Shown here in pieces: positions 1-9,211 of a stretch of DNA of 64,000 bases. The stretch's first letter is position 1; every line of letters starts with the position of its first letter. The stretch is taken from positions 1 through 64,000 of the forward strand of contig CAVWCC010000008.1 of the NCBI GenBank assembly GCA_963753385.1. The letters are read 5' to 3'. The notes beneath the pieces are model-generated. The model did not search any database. It had not been told where the DNA came from and saw nothing but the letters and a program-made list of their open reading frames with translations. A program made the position numbers and the translations under genes. The stretch is from JALZKA01 sp963753385 (GTDB lineage: Bacteria; Actinomycetota; Thermoleophilia; Solirubrobacterales; 70-9).

Positions 1-1
1 G

Positions 2-560
2 GCGGCACGACAACTGACGTTCACACCCATACAAGACACGACCGCCGATGATTGGGCAATCATCGCGACGAGGCCCAACACGAAGCTCTTCGAGGAGCTG
101 CCAGACCGCCTGCTCGGTGCCCTGCGGTTCCTGGAGAACGGGGACTTCTACACGGTCAACGGTCTCGAGCACTCGCTGCAGGCCGCCACCCGGGCGCTAC
201 GCCACGGACGCCCTGCCGAGTACGTCGTGGCCGCGTTACTCCATGACGTCGGTGACCTCGTCGGGCCACGGAACCATCCGCGGTCGCCGCCTCGATCCTG
301 CGCCCGTATGTGTCGGAGAGGATCGCGTGGATCGTCGAGCACCACACGGTGTTCCAGTTCAACCATTTCGGACGCCACATCGGCATCGACCCCGACATGC
401 GCGACGCCTACCTTGGCCACCCCTACTACGAAGACGCCGCCGAGTTCTCCGACCTCTACGACTCGGAGAGCTTCGATCCGTCGTACAATCGTTGCCACTC
501 GAGGAGTTCGAACCTTTGTTACGTCAGGTGTTCGTCTCGAGTGAGCGATCCCGTTCGAGC
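2..560 (+). pseudogene. HD-domain metal-dependent hydrolase, frameshifted, left-truncated
   Basis: Runs off the left edge; no start codon is visible. Frame 2 reads a recognisable HD-domain protein up to about 280, including LLHDVGD (the HD metal-ligand pair). The protein continues in frame 1 (ERIAWIVEHHTVFQFNHFG, then PYYEDAAEFSDLYDSE) and, from about 490, in frame 3 (SLPLEEFEPLLRQVF). Joined, the three pieces match the HD-domain family that resembles phosphonate-degradation and inositol oxygenases; its substrate is unknown. Two single-base frameshifts therefore break it, at about 280 and 490. The C-terminus is uncertain. Either the gene is decayed or the sequence has indel errors here; the protein-level match of all three pieces is good. 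Confidence 0.6.
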
Positions 561-699
561 TGGCGAACAGTTACCTCTGACGTACCAGCTCCACCACCTG
601 GACCGGTCCGCTGCCGAAGCGGAGACACCCGAGCACAGATTGTTTCGCGGTCGCCGACGACACCAGCTTCGTCGAGGGCCAAGAAACCCAGGGTGCCTA

Positions 700-1857
700 C
701 CACGCCGCCGTCACCCGGCCCATGCACCAGCCTTCGGCTGTCACGGTCGTACGTCCTCGCCTCGCTGCGGGCGCTCCACCTTGACCAACGCCTGCGGCCC
801 GGATCACCCCCTGGAACAGGACACCTTTCCAGCCGTCGCGGCGGTGTCGTACACCGGCGCTCTGGTCAGCGGTGCTCAGGTAGGCGCCGGTCAGCTCGCC
901 TCGGTCGTTGATGGCGTAGACGGCCGTGAAGGCCCGGCCGCGTAGGATGGTCGACGGTTTCGAAGCCTCCGTCCCGGGTGCTGACGAAGCCGTGGAAGGT
1001 GCCGTTACATCGGTGTACGCGCCGGCGACGTGCCCTCGGTTGTTGATGCCGTTGACACCGGTTCCGACGGCGTCCGGGACGGCGATGTCGCGGTAGACAC
1101 CGTTGCTGAACACGAAGCTTAGCGGTGTGCCGACGAGAAGATCCTCGGAGCCGATGGTGCTGTAGGTACCAGCGATGTCGCCGTGGTCGTTGATCGCCGT
1201 CAGGAGGGTTGCCGCTGCTCCCGGTGGCCGGATGGTGATGTACGTCCCACGTCGGTCGCGGACGAACCCGTAGATGGTGCCATCGGCCCCGAAGTTGCCC
1301 ACGACGTCGCCGCGGTCGTTGATGCCTCTGAGGTCGGTGCCGGCGATCTCGCCGCCGACTCCGACGGGGACCGTGCCCTCCGCCTCGGGGTGCTCGATTC
1401 GGACGAACGCGCCGTCACGGCCCCGGATGTACCCGAAGTATCGCTGGCCGTCGTCGGACCAGCCGGCGATCTCGCCGTGGTCGTTGATGTCCGACGCCAC
1501 CGTCCGCGACTCAGGTCCCGTGCCCGGGACACGGAACGTCGAGTAGCGCCCCTCCGATCACGGACGAACCCGAACCCGCCTGCATTCCCGGTCGCTGATG
1601 GGTAGCCGATGCCGACGACGGCGCTGCGGTTGTTGATGCCGCCCACCTTCACGGTTGCGGCTCCGGGCGGCGCGATCGTGATGAAGTCGCCGTCGCGGTC
1701 GCGAAGAAAGCCACGCAGCGTCGGTGTCTCCGGCACGTCGGCGGCGGACACCGACTGCGACGCCGCCGGCGCAGGTGCGAGGCAGTCGCCGACACGGCCA
1801 GTGCGACAGCGCCGGCTGGGCGAGCCCGCGGAGAAGAACGCGTGGACGATTGTTCAT
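700..1857 (-). pseudogene. secreted HAF-repeat protein, multiply frameshifted
   Basis: The minus strand carries repeated units of the type INDHGEIAGWSDDG, INDRGDVVGNFGADG and INNRGHVAGAYTD, alternating with GFVRDRRG segments. This is the actinobacterial extracellular HAF-repeat (beta-propeller-like) family of unknown function. An ATG at 1857 begins MNNRPRVLLRGLA. The hydrophobic signal segment (AGAVALAVSATAS) appears only after a frame change, and APAPAASQSVSAADVPETPT in yet another. More breaks are needed near 1545 and 980-1010. At least four frameshifts in 1.1 kb mean it cannot be translated as it stands. The 3' end is poorly defined (about 700-780). Confidence 0.55.
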
Positions 1858-2082
1858 CGGGTCCTTCGTGGGCCGCTCAATAGCTCGTACCCAGGACCGC
1901 CGGCCCGCGCTCGCGAACCGCGGGATGAGCCGTTTCCCGTCGAAGGTGTTCAGGCCCTTGTGCTCGATCGGGGCAGCGACACGCGGCCAAGGCTCGAGCC
2001 GAACTCGATTGGCATCCCTCCCACGCCCGCCCGTTGTCGACGAGCCTGGTAAGGGAGGTACCCGCAACGGAGGAGGAAACCG

Positions 2083-2525
2083 ATGACGGAACTTGCGGAC
2101 CGCTTGGCGATCCGGACGCTCGTTGATGCGTACGCACACTGCGCCGATCGGCCGCGACGCCGACGGGCAGAAGGCGCTCTTTACCGAAGACGCCCACTTC
2201 GTCGTCTACATGGACGGGGAAGGCACCGTGGCATCGGCGGAGCTCAATCGCCGCGAGGCACTGACGCCGGTGTTCGCCGAGCTGAACAGGTACGAGGCGA
2301 CGACGCACTTCAACGGCCAGAGCACCGATCGCGCTCGACGGCGACCGAGCGACCGGCGAGAGCTATTGCCTCGCCCACCACCTCTTCACCGAGGGCAACG
2401 AGCGCAAGCTGATGGTCGCTTCGCTCCGATACCACGACACATTCGTCCAGCATCGCGGCGCCTGGCTGTTCGCCGAGCGCAAGCTCTACGTCGACTGGAC
2501 CGAGACCCGAACGTCGGAGCCTTAG
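2083..2525 (+). pseudogene. SnoaL/NTF2-like protein, two frameshifts
   Basis: Starts at ATG after a strong ribosome binding site (GGAGGAGG at about 2069-2076). Reads MTELADRLAIRTLVDAYAHC, shifts near 2150 to DADGQKALFTEDAHFVVYMD and GTVASAELNRREALTPVFAE, and shifts again near 2325 to ATGESYCLAHHLFTEGNERK, ending WTETRTSEP and TAG at 2523-2525. The conceptual product of about 147 residues is a full-length SnoaL-like alpha+beta barrel protein (ketosteroid isomerase/polyketide cyclase fold). Substrate unknown. Both breaks are single-base events in an otherwise well-preserved gene, so sequencing error is as likely as decay. Confidence 0.62.
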
Positions 2526-3315
2526 CGCCGAGCGACCGCTCGCGGACCCCTTGTTCCGGGCGAGGCGTGACGGTGAGTAGTGCCTCCTATCCTCCGCCCC
2601 CGACCTCCACGGTCTGGGGACCCTGTGGGCCCCCGAAGGTCAGCTATGGCGGTCGAGGGCGCCGACCGACCATTGACTTGACGCCGTCTTCCTCGCGGGG
2701 GATGACCGCCCAAGCTTCGGTCCAGTCTACGTGGTGGGGGATCCGACGTCGACCACGGCGGCGTCTCCCGCGCGACCGTGACAGCGGTCGCCGAGCCGTT
2801 CGACGACACGGGTTGGGCCCCAATCCGCCCGGCGTGCGAGTGACGCACCGACCCACACGGGCAGGACGCATGATGGGTAAGGGGTACGTCCGGGCCATGG
2901 GCGCATTCCTTACCAACGACGCTGCCATGGATCGAGCCCGTCGCCGGCTCGTCATCACCGAGGCGGGAGTTCAGTCCCGTAAGTGAGGTGGCTAACGAAG
3001 CCACGACACGATCGCCACTGGGGTGGCGGTGCGTTCATGGAGGGTGCACTCGAAGTGAGCGGGTGGCGGACACCGACCTCTAGCCCAATGCAATTATCGG
3101 GCAGGTACAAGTGCGGTCCACCCGGCGGTATCGGGCACCCGGGCGGAGCATTTTCCCCGTTGATAGCGGATACCCCTCCACCGTTCTGTGCGCCTCAGCC
3201 CGGGCACCGCGGACTCGCCCCGCGTGGCCGCTCGATCGACAGTCGTGGGCGCGATCGCGAGCGCCGAGCCGTCGGTGCGGGTGTGGGGTTCTGACGCACT
3301 CGTCGCCGAGGCGCC
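2526..3315. other. no recognisable gene (790 bp)
   Basis: I found no convincing coding region on either strand. Open frames here have no recognisable motifs and arginine/proline-rich shadow composition. Given the frameshifts on both sides, a damaged gene could be hidden here. No RNA gene, repeat or terminator stood out. Confidence 0.4.
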
Positions 3316-5834
3316 CTACCGGGTACTCGGGGCGGTCTCGTGTTCACTGGGATAGGTCCCTTCGCGGTCGAGGACGGTGGCGTGGGCGCCAAGAGTGAGC
3401 AGCGCGTCCAGACCTCGGCGTGCCAGGCGTCGTCGAGCCGGCGTTCCGGACGGTCGGCGTCCCGCTATCCGAACTGTCAGTGGCTCGACATTCGGACGCG
3501 CCAACAACTGCCGACAAGATTCCTGGGGGTCGCCGAGCAGGGCCAGGGCCTCGGTCATGGCGTGTTCGAGCCGTCCGGCGTAGGCGGTGTCGTTGACGGG
3601 TTCGTCGTTCGCGAGGTGCAGCTGGACCCCGAAGAACGGGTGCCGTCTCGGGTTCCAGGCGGTCGTGTCGGCATTCGAGAACCGATGACCGGCTTCCCGG
3701 CGACGGTGGTGGCGAGCGCGGTGAGGGTTGAGGCATCGCCGGAACGACCGCTGTGGGTGGTTAGCGTTGGCGGCGAGCATGATCGCCTCGGCGACGAGCA
3801 GGCCGGATTCGACACGCCACTGCGCGGTGGATCGCTTCACGGACGAACGGGATCGCGGCGGCGAGGTCGAGGGTGAGCAGCCGCAACCTCGCCTGCAGCA
3901 CGGCGACCTCGTAGCACTGCCGGTGGCATGCCCAGATCACGCATGATCGCGTCGGCTTCGTCGGCGTCCCGGCGGACATCGTCCGCCACGGCCTCGCCTC
4001 GCCCGGGTTCAGGCCCACGAACGCGGCACGACACGGTGCGCATGAGGGCTGTCGCCAACACGACGTGCAGGTCGGCGTCGCGAGCGATCGATCGCGCTCG
4101 TTCCAGCAGGATCAACGAGTCCGGAAGGTCGCCCCCACGCTCGATGAGGACGGTGGCCTTGTTCATCAGGCTCCACGCCAGCAGCAAGGCGTTGCCGTCG
4201 TCTTCGGCGACGTCGATGGCGCGGTCGAGCACGCTGACGTCGCTGGTGAAACGGGCGTACCAGTACAGGGCGCTGCCCAGCGCCTTGCGGTCGTCGCAGG
4301 CTTCGAGGACGTCGACGGCGCGCTCGAACATCGGCGCCCAGTCGCCTGATGGCTCGAGCAACGACCCGAGGTTGGCGGTCGACGCCAGCACCCGCCCGAC
4401 GAGACGCGGCTGCTCAGTGCCGTGACAGCTGTCGAGCACCCGACGCGATTGCCGATAGCCGAGCTCAGTCTGGAAGGTGCCCCACTGCGGGCCGAGTCGG
4501 GCGACAATGCGCAATGCGTCGTCGGTCATCCCGCATCCGAGGGCGACGTCGATCGCTTGCATGATGTTCGCCCGTTCGGTCTTGACCACGTCGGACCATT
4601 GACCGGGATCGGTGAACCACCCGGCGGCGGCCCGCGCCACGAAGGTTGTGATCGACCGCACGAAGCGGGTTTCGACGATCTCCCGCTCGCCCGCTTGATC
4701 GAGCAGCGCGGCGGCGTATTGGCGCATCGTTTCGAGCATCAGGTAGCGGTCGCTGCGGTCGTCCAGCTGCACGACCGATTTGTCGACCAGATGGGTGAGG
4801 ACGTCGGCGCACTCGTAGCGATCGACGCCCGCGACGACGGCGGCGGCGTCGGCGGTGAAGCCGCCGACGAACACGCTGAGGAGTCGGAACACACGTTGTT
4901 CGACGTCGCTCAATAGGTCATAAGTCCAGGCCAGGCAGGCGTCGAGGGTCCGATGGCGGGGAAGCGCCGTGCGAGCACCGCCTGTCAGCAGCCGGAACCG
5001 GTCGTCGAGGCCGCCAACGATGTCCTGGATGGGCATGGAGCGAACCCGCGCGGCGGCCAACTCCAACGCCAGCGGTATGCCATCGAGACGCCGGCACACC
5101 TCGCCCACCGCCGCCACGTTCCGCTGGTCGACGATGAACCCAGGTCGGGCCTGACGGGCCCGTTCGACGAACAGGCGCACGGCGGCGTACCCCAGCACGC
5201 TGGCCACAGGTTCGTCGGCGTCGGCGACCGGCAGCGTCGGCACCGGCCACACCGTCTCGCCCGGCGTCGCCAGGGGTTCCCGGCTGGTGGTCAGCACGGT
5301 GAGATGACGACAACCGCGCAGCAGCCCGTCCACCACGCGGGCAGCGTCATCGAGGACATGCTCACAGTTGTCCAACACCAGCAACGCCTGCCAGCGGGCC
5401 AACCCAGCGACCAGCTGATCCAACGGCGACACCGACGCCGACTCGACCAGGCCCAGGGCGAGGACGATTACGTCGGCCACGCATCCACCGTGCTCCAACG
5501 CCGCCAGCTCCACCCACCACACGCCGTCGGGGAACAGGTCGAGACAATCGGCGGCGACCTGCAACGCCAAGCGGGTCTTGCCGACGCCGCCGGGACCGGT
5601 GAGCGTGACCAGTCGGCCGTCACCGGTCAGCGCCGCCGCTACCTCGGCCCGTTCGCTCTCGCGTCCGATGAGCGACGTCAATGAAACCGGCAGGTTGTTG
5701 CGGTCCACGTCCCGCGACGAGCGGTAGAGCTCCTCGAACGCCGCCTCGGCGTCGCTCGGCATATCGCTCGCGGGAGCAGCCATCACGCTCTGCATATCCC
5801 CACTACGGCGCCAGGGCCGATTCATCACACACAT
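3316..5834 (-). pseudogene. AfsR/LuxR-type ATPase transcriptional regulator, 3' half frameshifted
   Basis: About 630 residues from 5834 read cleanly. A short N-terminus leads into NLPVSLTSLIGRE, then a P-loop (TGPGGVGKTRLALQVA, about residues 75-90), Walker B (LLVLDNCEHVLDDAARVVDG) and GIPLALELAAARVRS, typical of the NB-ARC-like ATPase of bacterial AfsR/LuxR-family regulators, followed by helical TPR-like repeats. After DADEADAIMRDLGMP (about 3935) the frame breaks. Homologous sequence continues in other frames (CYEVAVLQARLRLLTLDL; then STAQWRVESGLLVAEAI; then FGVQLHLANDEPVNDTAYAG) to a stop at 3316, needing three or more shifts. No DNA-binding domain is seen at either end. It could be a truncated regulator or a SARP/cyclase-fused relative that lost its N-terminal domain. 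Confidence 0.65.
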
Positions 5835-6208
5835 TCTCGGCGTCCCGGCAGGTGGTTGCTGTTTCCCGCGCTATTCGCGGGTATTGGCAACCACTACCGC
5901 TTGGTCGAGCCGGTGAGCGTGCGTGAGGCGCATCGCTCGAGGGCGGTGAAGGGGGTGTGGCCTGGCGGTTGCCGGCTGCGGGCCGGTATGCGGCTCCGCC
6001 CCGCCCCCGAATTCACCGAAACCCGAGAAACCGGACACAGTGGGCGGTTTTTCGGGTTTCGTGGGATTGGGGGCACGGCGGGAACCGCCTACGCAGCGTC
6101 TACCGCCACGTGCCCGGCAACCAGGCCGACCTCACCCCCGTACCCAGCCCTCGATCACGCTGCGGCGAACGAGCGGCCCGAGGCGTCCTCGAGCGGAGCT
6201 CAGTACGC
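5835..6208. other. intergenic region with one strong inverted repeat
   Basis: This 374-bp gap lies between the regulator start and the bioA stop. No coding region is supported. It contains the hairpin listed at 6018-6060. It also marks the change from the frameshift-dense left side to the mostly intact genes on the right. Confidence 0.5.
6018..6060. terminator. hairpin, possible terminator for the bio genes
   Basis: 16-nt arms, GAAACCCGAGAAACCG at 6018-6033 and CGGTTTTTCGGGTTTC at 6045-6060, have one mismatch around an 11-nt loop. The outer flanks can extend the pairing weakly. There is no T-tract. It lies about 150 bp past the bioA stop, so it could end bioA transcription, or it could be a protein-binding site. 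Confidence 0.5.
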
Positions 6209-7615
6209 CTACGCCGCGTGCCGGATCTCCGCCGGCGCCGCCTCCGCCGGCCGCAGCCGCTCCGCCGCCCGGGCGCCGTACGCGCTCTCGCACGCCGCGG
6301 TGATCGACTCGGCCACGATATGCACGAGCCGCCGCAGCTCCGCCTTCGAGATCGCGAGCGGCGGCAACAGGACGACCGTGTCGCCGAGAGGGCGGACTAT
6401 CGCGCCGCGTTCGCGGGCGGCGAGGGTCACACGGTGTCCCAATCGGAGGGCCGGGTCGTGCTCGCCGAGGTCGATCCCGGCCATGAACCCGCGTCCGCGA
6501 ACCTCGGCGACGTCCGGCATCTGCGCGACGCCGGAGAGGAGCTCCGCGAGCAGACGGATCTTCGGCTGGAGCTTCAGCAGCGTTCCGTCGGTCTCGAACG
6601 CGTCGAGGTTGGCGAGGGCCGCGGCGCAGGCCAGCGGGTTTCCCGTGTACGTGTGGCCGTGGAAGAACGTCCGGAAGTCCTCGTGGGCCCCGAGGAATCC
6701 CTCGTAGACCCGCTCGGTCGTCAGCGTCGCCGCCAGGGGCAGGTAGCCACCGGTCAGGCCCTTCGCCAAGCACAGGAAGTCGGGCGAGACGCGCTCTTGC
6801 TCGCAGGCGAACATGGTCCCCGTCCGGCCGAAGCCGGTGGCGACCTCGTCGCAGATCAGGAACACGTCGTGGCGATCGCAGAGCTCACGCACGCGGCGCA
6901 GGTAGCCGGGCGGCAGCACCCGAATCCCCGCCGCTCCCTGGACGAGCGGCTCGACGATAACGGCAGCGACCTCGCCCGCCTGGAAGTCGAGCACGCACTC
7001 GAGCTCCGCGGCGTCGCCCGGGGCGACGTGGTGGGCGTCGAACAACAGCGGTCCGTAGGCGGAGTGGAACAGGTCGATGCCCCCGACCGAGACGGCGCCC
7101 ACCGTGTCACCGTGGTAGGCGTCGCGTAGGCACACGAATGAGGTCCGCTTCGCCGCCTCGCCTCCCTGCTGCTGCCAGTACTGGAACGCCATCTTCAGCG
7201 CGATCTCGGTCGCCGTCGAACCGGAGTCCGAGTAGAAGACGCGGTTGAGGCCCGGGGGCGCGATCCCGATCAGCCGGGCGGCAAGGTCTGCCGCCGGCCC
7301 GTGGGTGAGGCCGAGCATCGTCGTGTGCGCGACCCGGTCGAGCTGGTCGCGCACCGCCTTGTCGATGCCGGCGTGGCGATGGCCGTGGACGTTGCACCAA
7401 AGCGAGGAAACACCGTCGATGTAGCGGCGGCCCTCGGCGTCGATCAGGTCGGTGCCCTCGGCCCGCTCGATGACGAGCGGCTCCTCCTCGGACCAGCCCT
7501 GCTGCTGGGTGAACGGATGCCAGAGGTGAGAGTGGTCGAGTGAGGCGGAGTCCGAAGGACGAAGCCGAGCCCCGGCGTTGTTGAGCCGGCTTGTTGGGGC
7601 GTGAGGATCCGGCAT
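6209..7615 (-). CDS. bioA: adenosylmethionine-8-amino-7-oxononanoate aminotransferase
   Basis: Transfers an amino group from SAM to KAPA to give DAPA in biotin synthesis; PLP enzyme, cytoplasmic. Class-III aminotransferase signatures are clear: LWHPFTQQQ near the N-terminus, DGVSSLWCNVHGHRH, SDSGSTATEIALKMA, AYHGDTVGAVSVGG, LICDEVATGFGRTG and the PLP lysine in LAKGLTGGYLP (about residue 288). The open frame gives 468 residues, longer than usual at the N-terminus. Its first about 25 residues (SRLNNAGARLRPSDSAS) are encoded by the 53-nt repeat also found at 13806, so the true start is probably nearer LDHSHLWHPFT. It is separated from bioD-bioF-bioB by a CGNR regulator but faces the same way. 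Confidence 0.93.
   Translation of the reverse strand: MPDPHAPTSRLNNAGARLRPSDSASLDHSHLWHPFTQQQGWSEEEPLVIERAEGTDLIDAEGRRYIDGVSSLWCNVHGHRHAGIDKAVRDQLDRVAHTTMLGLTHGPAADLAARLIGIAPPGLNRVFYSDSGSTATEIALKMAFQYWQQQGGEAAKRTSFVCLRDAYHGDTVGAVSVGGIDLFHSAYGPLLFDAHHVAPGDAAELECVLDFQAGEVAAVIVEPLVQGAAGIRVLPPGYLRRVRELCDRHDVFLICDEVATGFGRTGTMFACEQERVSPDFLCLAKGLTGGYLPLAATLTTERVYEGFLGAHEDFRTFFHGHTYTGNPLACAAALANLDAFETDGTLLKLQPKIRLLAELLSGVAQMPDVAEVRGRGFMAGIDLGEHDPALRLGHRVTLAARERGAIVRPLGDTVVLLPPLAISKAELRRLVHIVAESITAACESAYGARAAERLRPAEAAPAEIRHAA
7540..7592 (-). repeat. 53-nt dispersed repeat, copy 1
   Basis: Read on the minus strand, this matches 13806-13858 at 49 of 53 positions with no gaps. It contains GTCC-TTC-GGAC, a 4-bp stem whose loop changes to GCC in the other copy while the stem is kept, and CCGGC/GCCGG arms further 5'. 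It lies over the apparent 5' end of bioA. Confidence 0.75.
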
Positions 7616-7659
7616 CGGTCGGCGGCGAGCCTACGGCCCGTCGCGGCGGAACCTCAGCG

Positions 7660-8220
7660 TCAGCTCGCGTGCCGCTCGCGGAACGCGCGCACCTTCGCGC
7701 GGTTGCCGCAGTCGGACATGTCGCACCAGGTGCGCGAGCGATTCCGTGAGCGGTCGTAGAACGCCCACCGGCAATCGTCGGCCGGGCAGACCTTCATCCG
7801 CTCCCACTCGTCGGCGAGGATGGCCTCGCGGACGATGGCGGCGATCCGCGCGATCGCGGCATCCACTCCGCCGCCGCTGGGCACCAGCCCGACGCTGCAC
7901 TCGTCGTCGAAGCGGACGGCGAGGGTCGCGCCAGCGACCGCCGTGTTCAGCCGCTCGTACGTGTTGGCGGGCAGCTCGGCGCCGTTGTTCGCGAGCAGGA
8001 CCTGACGCAGCGCCTCGCGGAGCTCGACGACTCGTTCGAGGTCGGCCTGATCGAGCTTGGCGCCGGGAGTGCCCAGGCCGTGCTCGGCGAGCCAGTCTCT
8101 CAGCGCCGTGGGGGAGGAGAGCGTCTCCTCACCGGTCTCGGCGTCGTAGGAGTTGACGAGCCGGCGGACGATCTCGAGCTCGCCGGGCGCGTCGCTGTTT
8201 CCGTTATGGCCCATGCCCAC
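7660..8220 (-). CDS. CGNR zinc-finger transcriptional regulator (ABATE domain)
   Basis: 186 residues. The N-terminal two-thirds is an ABATE-type stress-induced regulator domain (LVNSYDAETGEETLSSPTAL, then LREALRQVLLANNG). The C-terminus carries the CGNR zinc finger: CPADDCRWAFYD, then RTWCDMSDCGNRAKVRAFRE (about residues 143-182), four cysteines as expected. Proteins of this family are putative DNA-binding regulators. It sits between bioD and bioA and is transcribed divergently from the small gene at 8302. The shared upstream region holds a direct repeat that is a natural autoregulatory operator. Whether it controls biotin genes is not shown by sequence. Confidence 0.88.
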   Translation of the reverse strand: MGMGHNGNSDAPGELEIVRRLVNSYDAETGEETLSSPTALRDWLAEHGLGTPGAKLDQADLERVVELREALRQVLLANNGAELPANTYERLNTAVAGATLAVRFDDECSVGLVPSGGGVDAAIARIAAIVREAILADEWERMKVCPADDCRWAFYDRSRNRSRTWCDMSDCGNRAKVRAFRERHAS

Positions 8221-8225
8221 ATTGT

Positions 8226-8275
8226 AACCACCAAATCAAGTTTGATGGTGCTACACTAACCGCCAAGTGATGTTT
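8226..8275. promoter_or_regulatory. two 18-nt direct repeats in the CGNR divergent promoter region
   Basis: AACCACCAAATCAAGTTT (8226-8243) and AACCGCCAAGTGATGTTT (8258-8275) match at 14 of 18 positions and are 32 bp apart (about three helical turns), so both would face the same side of the DNA. The first copy also overlaps an imperfect palindrome (CACCAAATCAA ... TTTGATGGTG). This AT-richer patch is the only gap between the divergent genes at 8220 and 8302. Confidence 0.55.
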
Positions 8276-8301
8276 ACCGGTTTCAACGACAGGAGGCTCT
8301 G

Positions 8302-8484
8302 ATGGATTCCCGGCTCAATCTCGCCATCATCGAAAGCCGCCGCTCCGATCTCGAGCGGCAGGCGCAGACCGCCGCCCGGACGCCGCGGCGCTGGCCCGAC
8401 GACGGCCGCCCCGCCCGCCTGCCCCGCAGGCGCGCCGGCACGCTGCATCCGATGGCCGTGCTCGCCTCGCTGACCTGGCACTGA
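8302..8484 (+). CDS. small basic protein, unknown function
   Basis: 60 residues, beginning MDSRLNLAIIESRRSDLERQ, rich in arginine, proline and alanine. No known domain. Support comes from a perfect AGGAGG ribosome binding site at 8291-8296, six bases before the ATG, and from its position divergent to the CGNR gene behind repeated motifs. It stops just before the convergent bioD end. It could be a small regulatory or membrane-associated peptide, or a spurious frame in GC-rich DNA. Confidence 0.5.
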   Translation: MDSRLNLAIIESRRSDLERQAQTAARTPRRWPDDGRPARLPRRRAGTLHPMAVLASLTWH

Positions 8485-8494
8485 TGGCTCTGGC

Positions 8495-9211
8495 TCAGAC
8501 GTCGAGCTCGGGCCATGACCCGGGGTCGCCGGCGTCGATCCAGGGGAGCGTGAGCACCCGCACCGCTCCCAGCCGCTCGATCGCCTCGCGGTTCGAGCGC
8601 TCGACGTCTCCCGGGTGGTCGGGCCAGGGCGTGAGCACCACCGCCGCCACCTCGAGCCCGACCGCGCGGACGGCCTCGACGGTGAGCAGCGTGTGGTTGA
8701 TCGTGCCCAGCGCCGGCGCGGCCGCGATCACGACCGGCAACCCGAGGTCGCGGGCGAAGTCCCGCACGAGGTAGCCCAGCGTCAGCGGCACCAGGAAGCC
8801 GCCGACCCCCTCGCAGACCAGGAAGTCGCCGCCGTCGCGCGCGGCGCTCGCCGCGATGCGAAGCCGCTCCGGCTCGATCGCGGTCGCGGCGAGCTCGGCG
8901 CCGAGGTGCGGTGAGACCGGCGGCCCGAACCGGTAGGGAGCGATCTCCTCGTCGGATTGGAGTGAGTCCGCCGCTACACGGAGCAGCTCGTGGTCCGCGA
9001 GCTCTTCGTCGTCCGCGTAGTCGTCCAGACCGCTGACGGCCGGCTTGAAGACAGTGACGAGCCGCCCGCTACGCGCGGCGTTACGCGCGATGACCGACGC
9101 GACGAGGCTCTTGCCGACCTCGGTCCCGGTGCCGGTGACGAAGAGGCCGGGCCGGTCGAGGAACTGCCGCTCGGCGGCGGCGCCGGCCTCAGGCCGCGCG
9201 GCGGAGCTCAT
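8495..9211 (-). CDS. bioD: dethiobiotin synthetase
   Basis: Carboxylates DAPA to dethiobiotin using ATP and CO2. 238 residues. P-loop TGTGTEVGKS at about 26-35, FKPAVSGLDD (substrate lysine region) and VCEGVGGFLVPLT are all as in BioD. An N-terminal extension of about 20 residues precedes the usual start, so a start at an internal codon is possible. The ORF start overlaps the bioF 3' end by 23 nt, which indicates translational coupling. Minus-strand order is bioB-bioF-bioD. Confidence 0.93.
   Translation of the reverse strand: MSSAARPEAGAAAERQFLDRPGLFVTGTGTEVGKSLVASVIARNAARSGRLVTVFKPAVSGLDDYADDEELADHELLRVAADSLQSDEEIAPYRFGPPVSPHLGAELAATAIEPERLRIAASAARDGGDFLVCEGVGGFLVPLTLGYLVRDFARDLGLPVVIAAAPALGTINHTLLTVEAVRAVGLEVAAVVLTPWPDHPGDVERSNREAIERLGAVRVLTLPWIDAGDPGSWPELDV

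Noticed and set aside
2093..2986. 297-residue frame
   Set aside because: Only residues about 20-80 match SnoaL; the rest is out-of-frame sequence past the SnoaL stop.
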